DNA of 18,859 bases from an uncultured Oscillospiraceae bacterium. GTDB taxonomy: Bacteria > Bacillota > Clostridia > Oscillospirales > Oscillospiraceae. Under the pieces are notes generated by a model that did no database searches, was not told where the DNA came from, and saw only the letters and a list, made by a program, of their open reading frames with translations. Below are positions 1-8,664 of the stretch, in pieces. Within the stretch, counting starts at the first letter, position 1; every line of letters begins with the position of its first letter. The position numbers and the translations under genes are program-made. Where the stretch lies: the NCBI GenBank assembly GCA_934659445.1, contig CAKUHV010000025.1, forward strand, positions 1 to 18,859, in the 5' to 3' direction.

Positions 1-29
1 GCCTCGGACGCGGCAAAGAGAATTTTCAT
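1..29 (-). CDS. glgA: Glycogen synthase, N-terminal nine codons only (cut by window edge)
   Basis: The minus strand reads ATG followed by codons for MKILFAASE, then runs off the window. This is the usual opening of bacterial glycogen synthase GlgA (MKILFVASE-type), which transfers glucose from ADP-glucose to the growing alpha-1,4-glucan. A strong AAGGAGG site (43..37) lies 7 nt before the ATG. It is the next gene after glgD in the same direction, as expected for the last step of this pathway. Only nine codons are visible, so the identity rests on the signature plus operon position. Confidence 0.8.
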
Positions 30-36
30 GGAGAAG

Positions 37-43
37 CCTCCTT
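37..43 (-). promoter_or_regulatory. Ribosome-binding site of glgA
   Basis: AAGGAGG on the minus strand, 7 nt before the ATG at 29..27. It fixes the start of the truncated glgA. Confidence 0.8.
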
Positions 44-50
44 TTTGGAT

Positions 51-78
51 ACAGCCCCGCGCTTTTGCGCGGGGCTGT
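51..78. other. Perfect 12-bp intercistronic hairpin between glgD and glgA
   Basis: Arms 51-62 and 67-78 are perfectly complementary (ACAGCCCCGCGC and its complement) with a four-base loop. The run of T follows it on the plus strand (79-81), while the genes on both sides are on the minus strand. In the direction of glg transcription the hairpin is followed by ATCCAAAAAGGAGG, so it lacks a U tract. It is therefore more likely an mRNA-stability or partial-attenuation element than a full terminator of glgD. It could terminate antisense transcripts. Confidence 0.65.
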
Positions 79-85
79 TTTGTGC

Positions 86-1197
86 TCATACGATGGAGCC
101 CTTGGCGATGGCCAGAGGGTAGTTCTGATGCCCCATGAGGACCCGGCCGGGGTTGATCACTACGTCCTTGTCCGCGATGACGCAGGACAGGCGGGCGCCC
201 GCCTTGACCACGGTGCCCTGCATGAGCACGCAGTCGGCAACTGCGGCCCCCTTCTCTACCACCACGCCCCGGGAGAGGACAGAGTTTTCCACCGCGCCCT
301 CGATAAAGCAGCCGTCGGCCACCAGAGAGCGGAGGGAGCGGGCCTCCGGCCCGTAGTAGGTGGAGGGGTTGGACTGGTCTCTGGTGCGGATGGGCCGGGA
401 GGGGCTGAACAGATCGTCACGGACAGAGGGCTCCAGCAGGGCCATGGAGTGCCGGAAATAGTCCGTTACCGACTGGAACAGGCCCACATAGCCCCGGTGA
501 ACATAGGGCAGCATGACCAGAGACTTCAGCCGGGGCTGGAGCACCCCGCGGGACATGCTGGACACGTTGTGAGAGGCGCAGTAGTCCACCAGCTCCATAA
601 GCAGGTCCTTGGAGAGGATATAGGTCTCCAGCGACTCCAGAGTGCTGCTGCCGGGCAGGTGGATGGACAGATCGTGGATGCGGCCGTCCCTGTCCAGAGA
701 GACGTAGTCCGACTGGTGGGGGGCGCCCGGAAGGGCGGGCGCGCACAGCAGGGTGATGTCCGCACCGGACTGGATGTGCTGGCGGAGCATATCGGCCACG
801 GAGAAGTTCAGAACGGTGTCCCCCCAGGAGAGGATGACGTAATTCTGCCGGATGGTCTTCAGATAGTCCCGCACGCCGCTCAGGGCGTCCATATTCCCCT
901 CGTACTCCCGGCCGGGGCCGCGGCCGGCATAGCCGAAGGGGGGCAGGATGCGCAGACCGCCGTGCTTGCGGCTGAGATCCCAGTCTTTGCCGGAGCCCAG
1001 ATGGTCTAACAGGGACTGATAGCTCTCATGTACGATGACGCCCACGTCGGTGATGCCGGCGTTGACGTAGTTGGACAGCATGAAGTCGATCAGGCGGTAG
1101 CGGCCGCCGAAGGGCAGGGAGCAGGTGTTGCGGGGGCGGGTCAGCTCGCCAAGGCCGGCGTTGGAGCGATAGGCAAACAGAATGCCGTGCAGGTCGT

Positions 1198-1201
<4 letters not shown>
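86..1201 (-). CDS. glgD: ADP-glucose pyrophosphorylase, regulatory subunit GlgD
   Basis: A 371-residue GlgC paralogue with the nucleotidyltransferase fold up to about residue 230 and a C-terminal left-handed beta-helix region. Conserved landmarks include [12 protein letters not shown] (29-40) and LSNYVNAGI (42-50). The catalytic residues are lost. The segment matching the GlgC catalytic aspartate reads LNFS (131-134), with serine at that place, and the glucose-1-phosphate-binding FEEKP motif is replaced by a lysine-free stretch near 178-186. The first residues also lack the Gly-rich GGQGSRL loop. This fits the known non-catalytic GlgD of Firmicutes, which modulates GlgC in a heteromer. The start is GTG, overlapping the glgC stop as GTGA (1198-1201), which implies translational coupling. 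Confidence 0.93.
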
Positions 1202-2406
<1,205 letters not shown>

Positions 2407-2422
2407 GTCAGTTCACCTCGGA

Positions 2423-4384
2423 TCAAGAGATGGAGCCGCAGTGCGCGGCGGGGTCGGACTTCTTTTTCCGCGGGGGATAGCGGCGCACGCAGCGCCACAC
2501 CATGGCCGCCATGGGGGGCAGGTCGATGGTCAGGGACTGCTGCTGGCCGTGGCAGGGGATGTCCTCTGTGCCCAGGGGCTGCCGGTCCCCCAGGCCGGAG
2601 CCGCCGAAGGCGTCGTCATCGGTGTTCAGCAGGGGCTCCCATCTGCCACGGAAGGGGACGCCCAGGCGGTAGCCCTTCCGGTGGACGGGGGAGAAGTTGC
2701 ACACCACCGCCAGGGAGCGGCCCCGCCCATCCGTGCGCAGAAAGGCCACGGTGTCGGCGGTGTTGTCGTCTACGGACAGCCAGGTGAACCCGTCCCAGCC
2801 GCCGTCCCGCTGCCACAGGGCGGGCTGCTCCAGATACAGGGCGTTGGCCGACTGGAAGAAGTGCTGAAGGGCCCGGTTGGCCGGGTAGTTCAGCAAATGC
2901 CAGTCCAGAGAGTACTCGTAGTGCCACTCGTTCCACTGGCCCAGCTCCGCCCCCATGAAGATGAGCTTTTTGCCGGGGTGGGCCAGCATATAGGTATAAA
3001 AGGCCCGGACGCCGGCGAACTTCATGGGGTCATCCCCGGGCATCTTGCCGAAGATGGAGCCCTTCATGTGCACCACCTCGTCGTGGGACAGGGGGAGGAT
3101 GTAGTGCTCGGCAAAGGCATACATCAGGGAGAAGGTGAGGTCCTTATGGTTGAACTGGCGGAAGTAGGGGTCCAGCTTCATGTAGTGGCACAGGTCGTTC
3201 ATCCAGCCCATGTTCCACTTGAAGGAGAAGCCCAGGCCGCCCTCACCCTCCGGGGCGGTGACCCCGGGCCAGGCGGTGGACTCCTCGGCGATCATCAGCG
3301 CATCGGGAAAGGCCCCCCGGGCGGCGGCGTTGAGATCCCGCAGGAACTGCACGGCCTCCAGATTCTCCCGGCCGCCGTTGACGTTGGGCAGCCACTGGCC
3401 GGGCTGGCGGCCGTAGTCCAGATAGAGCATGGAGGACACGGCGTCCACCCGCAGGCCGTCGGCGTGGAACTGCTCCAGCCAGAACAGGGCGCTGGACAGC
3501 AGGAAGGAGCGCACCTCGTTCCGGCCAAAGTCGAAGACGTTGGTGCCCCAGTCGGGGTGCTCCCCCTTCCGGGGGTCGGCGTACTCATAAGTAGGGGTGC
3601 CGTCGAAGCGGAACAGGCCGAAGGCGTCCCGGGGGAAGTGGGCGGGCACCCAGTCCAGAATGACACCGACCCCCGCCTGATGCAGGCGGTCGATGAGCCG
3701 GCGCAGGTCGTCCGGGGCGCCGAAGCGGCTGGTGGCGGCGAAGTAGCCCGTCACCTGATAGCCCCAGGAGGCGTCCAGGGGGTGCTCCATTACGGGGAGC
3801 AGCTCTACATGGGTAAAGCCCATTTTCTTGACGTAGGGCACCAGCCAGTCGCCCATGGCGTCGTAGCTGAGGAACTGCCCCTCCCCCGTTCTGCGCCAGG
3901 AGCCCAGGTGGCACTCGTAGATGTTCAGGGGGCTGTCGTAGGGGCTGTATTTCTTCCGCTGCTTCAGCCAGGCCCCGTCCCCCCACACATAGCGGGAGGC
4001 GTACAGCTTGGAGGAGAACTCCGGCCGGGTGTCGGCGTGGAAGGCGTATGGGTCGGCCTTGCCTACATAGCCGCCGGAGCCGTCGTAAACGGCGAACTGG
4101 TAGCGGTCATACTGGTGCAGGCCGGGGATGAAGGTCTGCCAGATGCCGCCCTCCAGCCGCTCCATGGGGTGGGCGGCGGCGTTCCAGCCGTTGAAGTCGC
4201 CCATGACGGACACGGCGGGGGCGTTGGGCGCCCAGGTGCGGAAGACCCAGCCCTCGGCCCCGCGCTCGTCCCGGGCCGGGTGGGCCCCCATGCACCGCCA
4301 GGCCCCGGTGGAGCGGCCGTCGGTGAAGGCCTCCAGCTCCAGATACAGGTCCTGGGGGGAGAGAGACTCGGAGATTTTGTTCAA
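2423..4384 (-). CDS. glgB: 1,4-alpha-glucan branching enzyme GlgB (TTG start)
   Basis: Introduces alpha-1,6 branches into glycogen (GH13). Numbered from the TTG at 4384..4382 it has 653 residues. An N-terminal CBM48-type domain comes first (WAPNAPAVSVMGDFNGWN, 51-68). The catalytic barrel follows, with region I at DWVPAHF (244-250), the nucleophile D314 in LRVDAVSSM, the acid/base E367 in MIAEES and region IV LSHDEVVH (433-440). The C-terminal beta domain ends in a basic tail. The reading frame stays open 68 codons further upstream to 4588, but that extension crosses the promoter at 4472-4500 and the dacF-side terminator. TTG has GAGGTG 6 nt before it, the same arrangement as glgC, so TTG is chosen. 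It is the first gene of the glg operon. Confidence 0.93.
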   Translation of the reverse strand: MNKISESLSPQDLYLELEAFTDGRSTGAWRCMGAHPARDERGAEGWVFRTWAPNAPAVSVMGDFNGWNAAAHPMERLEGGIWQTFIPGLHQYDRYQFAVYDGSGGYVGKADPYAFHADTRPEFSSKLYASRYVWGDGAWLKQRKKYSPYDSPLNIYECHLGSWRRTGEGQFLSYDAMGDWLVPYVKKMGFTHVELLPVMEHPLDASWGYQVTGYFAATSRFGAPDDLRRLIDRLHQAGVGVILDWVPAHFPRDAFGLFRFDGTPTYEYADPRKGEHPDWGTNVFDFGRNEVRSFLLSSALFWLEQFHADGLRVDAVSSMLYLDYGRQPGQWLPNVNGGRENLEAVQFLRDLNAAARGAFPDALMIAEESTAWPGVTAPEGEGGLGFSFKWNMGWMNDLCHYMKLDPYFRQFNHKDLTFSLMYAFAEHYILPLSHDEVVHMKGSIFGKMPGDDPMKFAGVRAFYTYMLAHPGKKLIFMGAELGQWNEWHYEYSLDWHLLNYPANRALQHFFQSANALYLEQPALWQRDGGWDGFTWLSVDDNTADTVAFLRTDGRGRSLAVVCNFSPVHRKGYRLGVPFRGRWEPLLNTDDDAFGGSGLGDRQPLGTEDIPCHGQQQSLTIDLPPMAAMVWRCVRRYPPRKKKSDPAAHCGSIS

Positions 4385-4414
4385 ATGGTTCACCTCGCTC
4401 TGGTAAAAAAGGGG

Positions 4415-4463
4415 TAACGTTAGTGGAAAAACACAAAACGGAACGGAAAGAATTTCGCTTTCC
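4415..4463. promoter_or_regulatory. Dyads in the glg leader (possible operator or mRNA hairpin)
   Basis: Two dyads lie just downstream of the predicted glg transcription start. GGAAAG-N7-CTTTCC spans 4445-4463, at about +1 to +20. A perfect palindrome TAACGTTA with a central CG spans 4415-4422. Central-CG palindromes are typical of LacI-family operators, but the match to a CcpA cre consensus is poor. No regulator can be assigned from sequence alone. Confidence 0.35.
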
Positions 4464-4471
4464 TTAGAAAA

Positions 4472-4500
4472 AGTATACAAGGTTTTGCGGACGCAGTCAA
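4472..4500 (-). promoter_or_regulatory. Promoter of the glgBCDA operon
   Basis: The minus strand has TTGACT (4500..4495), a 17-bp spacer and TATACT (4477..4472), a near-consensus sigma-A promoter. Transcription should start near 4465, about 80 nt before the glgB TTG. A 23-base purine run on the plus strand (4501-4523, pyrimidine on the coding strand) lies directly upstream of the -35 box. Confidence 0.85.
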
Positions 4501-4575
4501 GAGGAGAGAGGGGGAGAAAGAAACGGGGATCGTGGTGGAAAGACGGGAAATATCCGCCTAAATGAACAAAATGTG

Positions 4576-4601
4576 CCCCGGCCCGCATCTGCGGGCCGGG
4601 G
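4576..4601 (-). terminator. Intrinsic terminator of the carboxypeptidase gene
   Basis: Perfect 12-bp GC-rich arms (4576-4587 and 4590-4601). On the minus strand the stem is followed by CACATTTTGTTCATTT, an interrupted T-rich tail. It begins 11 nt after the stop of the carboxypeptidase. No T tail follows on the plus strand. It separates this gene from the glg promoter. Confidence 0.8.
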
Positions 4602-4612
4602 CGGGAGCAGGT

Positions 4613-5752
4613 TTATTCCGCCATGAGCAGCTGCCGCAGCAGCCGGGAGAAGATGCCGCCGGTGGTTAGCCGGGCGGCGGGCTGCCCGGAGAGGATGGGC
4701 ACGGTGTCCCGCAGCTGGTCCCCCACATAGACCTCCATCTGCCCCAGCAGCTGGTCCTGCTCCACCGGGGCCTCCAGATCGTCGGGCAGGGTGACGCGGG
4801 TGGTGATCTGCCCCTCCTCCCCCCGGGCCACCAGCAGGCGGCAGTCCCGCTGCAGAACGGGCTGGATCTGGGCGGTCTCCCCCAGGATCACGGGGATGGG
4901 GGACAGGGGGGTGTCCGGGTAGACGGCGGCCAGAGCGTAGTTGGCGAAGCCGTAGTCCAGAAGGGCTTTGGCATCCTCAAACCGCTGGGGGGAGGTGGGG
5001 GCCTTCAGGATGACGGCGATGAGCTCCATGCCGTCCCGCTCCGCCGTGGCGGAGATGCAGCAGCCGGCGGAGGAGGTGGAGCCGGTCTTCAGGCCGGTGG
5101 CCCCGTTGTAAAAGCGGATCAGACGGTTGGTGTTGGTCAGGCTGAAGGCGCCGTCCCGGAAGGAGTCCATCCAGATGGTGGTGAACTCCCGGACGGCGGG
5201 GTGGTCCAGGATCAGCCGGCGGGACATAAGGGCGATGTCGTAGGCGGAGGTCAGGTGTCCGGCGGCGGGCAGGCCGGTGCAGTTGAGGAAATTGGTGTCC
5301 GCCATGCCAAGCTGGGCCGCCCGCTGGTTCATGCGGGCGACGAAGGCCTCCTCGCTGCCCGCCAGATGCTCGGCCAGGGCCACGGCGGCGTCGTTAGCGG
5401 AGACCACGGCGACGCACTTCAGCAGCTCCCATACGGAGAACTGCTCCCCCTCCTTCAGATAGACCTGAGAGCCGCCCATGCCCGCGGCGTTGGCAGAGAC
5501 GGTGACCGTCTCCTCCCGGTTCAGCAGGCCGGCGTCCAGGGCCTCGAACAGCAGCAGCAGGGTCATGACCTTGGTGACGCTGGCGGGCTCGTGCTGGGCG
5601 TGGGCGTTTTTTTCATAGAGGACGATGCCGGTGTCCCGTTCCATGAGCAGGGCGGCGTCGGCGGACAGCTGGCCGGAGAAGGGGGCGGGGGCGGCGTGGA
5701 CGGCGGGGGCGAGCAGGGCTGCGGCGAGCAGCAGGACACAAAGGCGTTTCAT
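4613..5752 (-). CDS. Secreted D-alanyl-D-alanine carboxypeptidase (PBP5/DacF-type, peptidase S11)
   Basis: Removes the terminal D-Ala from peptidoglycan pentapeptides outside the membrane. The 379-residue protein has a signal peptide (about 1-20, ending in AVHA). The three penicillin-binding-protein motifs follow: SVTK (58-61, nucleophile S58), SAN (118-120) and KTGS (222-225). A C-terminal beta-rich PBP5-like domain follows from about 270. The final segment LRQLLMAE may be the amphipathic membrane anchor of this family. ATG is preceded by AGGAGGG at good spacing. It is monocistronic, with its own terminator. DacF, DacA and DacB cannot be separated from sequence alone, so no symbol is given. 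Confidence 0.93.
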   Translation of the reverse strand: MKRLCVLLLAAALLAPAVHAAPAPFSGQLSADAALLMERDTGIVLYEKNAHAQHEPASVTKVMTLLLLFEALDAGLLNREETVTVSANAAGMGGSQVYLKEGEQFSVWELLKCVAVVSANDAAVALAEHLAGSEEAFVARMNQRAAQLGMADTNFLNCTGLPAAGHLTSAYDIALMSRRLILDHPAVREFTTIWMDSFRDGAFSLTNTNRLIRFYNGATGLKTGSTSSAGCCISATAERDGMELIAVILKAPTSPQRFEDAKALLDYGFANYALAAVYPDTPLSPIPVILGETAQIQPVLQRDCRLLVARGEEGQITTRVTLPDDLEAPVEQDQLLGQMEVYVGDQLRDTVPILSGQPAARLTTGGIFSRLLRQLLMAE

Positions 5753-5819
5753 AAAAATCCCTCCTGTAAAGATACGCCCGAGGGCGGGATCATGATCTGG
5801 ATATCTTCAGGATGACAGG

Positions 5820-5860
5820 CCGTCCGCCCTTCTATACGGAAGGGACGGGCGGTATTTTTT
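5820..5860 (+). terminator. Orphan plus-strand intrinsic terminator upstream of the phage cassette
   Basis: Stem 5820-5832 with 5839-5852 (13 bp, one G-T pair, one bulged A at 5845), loop of six, then TA and six T (5855-5860). The U tract is on the plus strand, yet no plus-strand gene lies to its left. A 7-codon frame (ATG at 5792, stop ending 5815, MIWISSG) ends just before the stem. That could be a leader peptide in an attenuator, or chance. It may also insulate the phage operon from leftward-entering transcription. Confidence 0.65.
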
Positions 5861-5922
5861 GCCGCCGCGGGCGCAAAAAATTGCCGGGGGTGAATCGAAA
5901 CGTACAACATTTTGCCCCGGCA
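5855..5922. promoter_or_regulatory. Inverted repeats and candidate promoter before the terminase genes
   Basis: TTTTTTGC (5855-5862) is the exact complement of GCAAAAAA (5873-5880). TGCCGGGG (5882-5889) is the exact complement of CCCCGGCA (5915-5922). Between the second pair lies a relatively AT-rich stretch with a weak promoter candidate on the plus strand: TTGCCG at 5881, 16-bp spacer, TACAAC at 5903. This is the only sizeable non-coding region before the phage operon, so control elements are expected here. No known operator was recognised. Confidence 0.4.
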
Positions 5923-5935
5923 GCGGGAGGGTATG

Positions 5936-5941
5936 AGGAGG
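5936..5941 (+). promoter_or_regulatory. Ribosome-binding site deciding the GTG start of the small terminase
   Basis: AGGAGG, 6 nt before GTG 5948. It excludes the upstream TTG (5912) and ATG (5933) as starts. Confidence 0.7.
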
Positions 5942-5947
5942 GATGGC

Positions 5948-6253
5948 GTGAGCGGGACAAATGAGACGCCCACCCGGGAGGAGTTGCTGCGGCGGATGTG
6001 GAGTCTGGCGGGGGCGCGGGTGAACGACGCGGTGAAGCTGGCCTTTCTGCCCGAGGAGCAGATGGGGGCCATCGGGCGGCTGGATCTGGCGGCGCTGACC
6101 GAGCTGAAGCGGGTGAGCAGCGGCACGGTGGAGCTGAAATTCACCGACCGGATGCGGGCGCTGGAGACCCTTTACAAGCTGCTGGAGCAGGAGCGGGAGG
6201 GCGGAAGGCTGGAGGCCTTCTATGAGGATCTGGACGGCGGCGGGGACAAATGA
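5948..6253 (+). CDS. Phage terminase small subunit (probable)
   Basis: Recognises phage DNA and loads it onto the packaging motor, judged mainly by position directly before the large terminase. The 101-residue protein is mostly helical and charged, for example TREELLRRMW and LAALTELKRVSSGTVE, followed by an ELKFTDRMRALETLYKLLEQ-type helix. No clear helix-turn-helix was recognised. The frame is open from a TTG at 5912, but GTG at 5948 is preferred because AGGAGG (5936-5941) sits 6 nt before it. The ATG at 5933 has no properly spaced site. The stop overlaps the start of the large subunit as ATGA. Confidence 0.7.
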   Translation: MSGTNETPTREELLRRMWSLAGARVNDAVKLAFLPEEQMGAIGRLDLAALTELKRVSSGTVELKFTDRMRALETLYKLLEQEREGGRLEAFYEDLDGGGDK

Positions 6254-7500
6254 GATTTTCGGCCAAACAGCGGCGGGTGCTGACCTGGTGGCGGCCCGGC
6301 AGCCCGGACAGGGGGTATCAGGCCATCCTGTGCGAGGGGGCGGTGCGCAGCGGCAAGACCCTGTGCACCGGGCTGTCCTTCTTCTGCTGGGCCATGAGCG
6401 GCTTTGAAAACAGGAGCTTTGCCCTTTGCGGAAAGACCATCCAGTCGGTGCGGCGGAATCTGGTGGCGGAGGTGCTGCCCCTGCTGCGGGGGCTGGGGTT
6501 CCGGGCGGAGGAGAAGGTGAGCCGGAACTGCCTTGTAGTGTCTCAGGGCAGAAGGAGGAACACCTTCTATCTGTTCGGCGGGCTGGACGAGCGGTCGGCG
6601 GCCCTGATCCAGGGGATCACTCTGGCGGGGGCGCTGCTGGACGAGACGGCGCTGATGCCCCGCTCCTTTGTGGAGCAGACCTGCGCCCGGTGCTCGGTGA
6701 CGGGCAGCCGGATCTGGTTCTCCTGCAATCCGGAGTCCCCCGCCCACTGGTTCTACCGGGAGTGGGTGGAAAAGGCGGAGGAGAAGGGCCTTCTCCGGCT
6801 GCACTTTACCATGGAGGACAACCCGGGGCTGTCCCCGGAGGTGCGGCGGCGGTATGAGGCCATGTTCCGGGGGGCCTTTTACCGGCGGTATGTGCTGGGG
6901 GAGTGGGTGGCCGCCGAGGGGCGGGTATACGACTTCTTTGACGACGGCTATGTGCAGGAAGCACCGCCGGAGGAGGAGATCGCAGAGTGGTACATCTCCT
7001 GCGACTACGGGACGCTGAACCCCACGTCCATGGGCCTTTGGGGGCGGCGGGGGAACGTGTGGTACCGGGTGAAGGAGTACTACTACGACGGGCGGGCGGC
7101 CCGGGCGCAGAAGACCGACGGGGAGTACGCCGACGCACTGGAGCGGCTGGCCGGCGGACGGCCCGTCCGGGCGGTGGTGGCCGATCCCTCGGCGGCCAGC
7201 TTTCTGACGGAGCTGCGCCGCCGGGGCTGGCGGGTGCGGAAGGCGGACAACCAGGTGCTGTCCGGAATCCGGCTGACCGCCCGCCTGCTGAAGGAGGGGC
7301 GGCTGGTGATCTGTAAGGGCTGTGACGACGCGATCCGGGAGTTCTCCCTGTACCGCTGGGAGGACAAGGGGGAGCGGGATCAGCCCAGAAAAGAGCACGA
7401 TCACGCCATGGATGAGATCAGGTACTTCGCGTCGACCATTGTGGGCCGCGCAGCGGGCACGAGCCCGGTGTGCGCCGGGAGCGTGGAGAGGAAAATTTAG
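6250..7500 (+). CDS. terL: Phage terminase large subunit (PBSX XtmB-like)
   Basis: ATP-driven packaging motor and nuclease. The 416-residue protein has Walker A GAVRSGKT (30-37), Walker B ALLDET (128-133) and a SCNPESPAHWFY motif after it, typical of the Terminase_3 family. The RNase-H-like nuclease domain has acidic residues D252 (ISCDYGT), D312 (VVADPS) and D388 (HDHAMDEIRYF). All expected catalytic residues are present, so the protein should be functional. The start overlaps the small subunit stop by 4 nt. Length is close to PBSX XtmB. Confidence 0.95.
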   Translation: MRFSAKQRRVLTWWRPGSPDRGYQAILCEGAVRSGKTLCTGLSFFCWAMSGFENRSFALCGKTIQSVRRNLVAEVLPLLRGLGFRAEEKVSRNCLVVSQGRRRNTFYLFGGLDERSAALIQGITLAGALLDETALMPRSFVEQTCARCSVTGSRIWFSCNPESPAHWFYREWVEKAEEKGLLRLHFTMEDNPGLSPEVRRRYEAMFRGAFYRRYVLGEWVAAEGRVYDFFDDGYVQEAPPEEEIAEWYISCDYGTLNPTSMGLWGRRGNVWYRVKEYYYDGRAARAQKTDGEYADALERLAGGRPVRAVVADPSAASFLTELRRRGWRVRKADNQVLSGIRLTARLLKEGRLVICKGCDDAIREFSLYRWEDKGERDQPRKEHDHAMDEIRYFASTIVGRAAGTSPVCAGSVERKI

Positions 7501-7523
7501 ACGAGCAGGCGGGAGGAAACGAC

Positions 7524-8660
7524 ATGAAATTGTGGCAGAGGAAGAAGCCGGAGAGCCCGGCTCCCCGGCTCCAGATCAGGGAGGGGAACAGCCACCCCTT
7601 CGGTGCGCTGGAGCGCTACCGCCCCCTGAGTCAGGGGGAGATGGAGCTGTACCGCTCCATCCGGGAGGCGGTGCCCATTGTGGACGCCGCGGTGATGAAG
7701 CTGGTGCGCCTGTGCGGCGGGGTGAAGATCACCTGCGCCGACCGGCGGGGACAGGCGGGGCTGGACCGGTTCCTGCGCACGGTGGACACCGGGCGGGGCC
7801 AGCGGGGCATCCAGTCCTTTTTGGACCGGTATCTGGACGATATGCTCACCTATGGCCGGGGCGTAGGTGAGATCGTGCTGGACGGCCGGGGCCGGGAGAT
7901 TGCCGCCCTGCTGTGCGCCGACCCTGGCGCGGTGGACATCAAGGAGGGGGACAGCCCCCTGGATTTCAGGTTGTGCGCCCGGGGGGAGACGGGTCAGCCG
8001 GAGGAGTTGCCCTGGCAGGAGCTGCTGCTGTACACCCCCTTCCAGCCGGAGGCGGGGGCGCCCTATGGAACGTCCCTGCTGCGGTCCATGCCCTTTCTGA
8101 CGGAGATCCTGCTGAAGATCTACCAGTCGGTGGGCCAGACCTGGGAGCGGGCGGGCACCCCCCGGTACGCCGTGGTGTGTAAGCTGGACGAACAGGACAT
8201 GCCCTTTGCCCAGGAGCGGTGCGGCCAGATCGCCCGGGAGTGGTCGGCGGCCATGGCGGCGGGCCGGGAGGGCTGCGTGCGGGACTTTGTGGCCGCCGGG
8301 GACATCGACATCCGGGTGATCGGCGCGGAGGGCCAGGTATTGGACAGTCAGGTGCCCGTGCGGCAGATTCTGGAGCAGCTCATCGCCCGGACGGGCATTC
8401 CCCCCTTCCTGCTGGGGCTGTCCTGGTCGTCCACCGAGCGGATGAGCGCCCAGCAGGCGGACATGCTGACCAGCGAGATCACCGCCATCCGCCGCAGTCT
8501 GGAGCCGGCGGTGGAGCGCCTGTGCGAGCTGTGGCTGATCCTCCACGGCTTTGGACAGCGGGTGACGGTGGACTGGGAGGATATCAACCTTCAGGATCTG
8601 GTGGAGGAGGCCAGGGCCGGCCTCTACCGGGCCCAGACGGAGAAGCTGAGGAAGGAGTGA
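7524..8660 (+). CDS. Phage portal protein
   Basis: Forms the dodecameric ring at the capsid vertex through which DNA is packaged and to which the tail attaches. The chosen ATG (7524) has GGGAGG 7 nt upstream and gives 378 residues, short for a portal. The frame runs 18 codons further upstream but overlaps the end of terL. Typical portal features are a mid-protein segment YTPFQPEAGAPYGTS, the TGIPPFLLGLS segment with an S-T-E-R-M-S stretch after it, and a long helical C-terminal part. The position between terminase and protease supports the call, as for XkdE of PBSX. Confidence 0.9.
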   Translation: MKLWQRKKPESPAPRLQIREGNSHPFGALERYRPLSQGEMELYRSIREAVPIVDAAVMKLVRLCGGVKITCADRRGQAGLDRFLRTVDTGRGQRGIQSFLDRYLDDMLTYGRGVGEIVLDGRGREIAALLCADPGAVDIKEGDSPLDFRLCARGETGQPEELPWQELLLYTPFQPEAGAPYGTSLLRSMPFLTEILLKIYQSVGQTWERAGTPRYAVVCKLDEQDMPFAQERCGQIAREWSAAMAAGREGCVRDFVAAGDIDIRVIGAEGQVLDSQVPVRQILEQLIARTGIPPFLLGLSWSSTERMSAQQADMLTSEITAIRRSLEPAVERLCELWLILHGFGQRVTVDWEDINLQDLVEEARAGLYRAQTEKLRKE

Positions 8661-8664
8661 GGAC

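Noticed and set aside
4385..4588. 68-codon N-terminal extension of glgB
   Set aside because: It spans the promoter at 4472-4500 and begins inside the terminator at 4576-4601. TTG 4384 has a proper site.
5890..5912. LexA/DinR box near GAAACGTACAAC in the terS leader
   Set aside because: The half-sites do not match GAAC-N4-GTTC. Only a loose resemblance.
5749..6144. 131-codon minus-strand frame opposite the small terminase and leader
   Set aside because: Serine/arginine-rich translation typical of antisense to a GC-rich gene. It crosses the hairpins, and no ribosome-binding site was seen.
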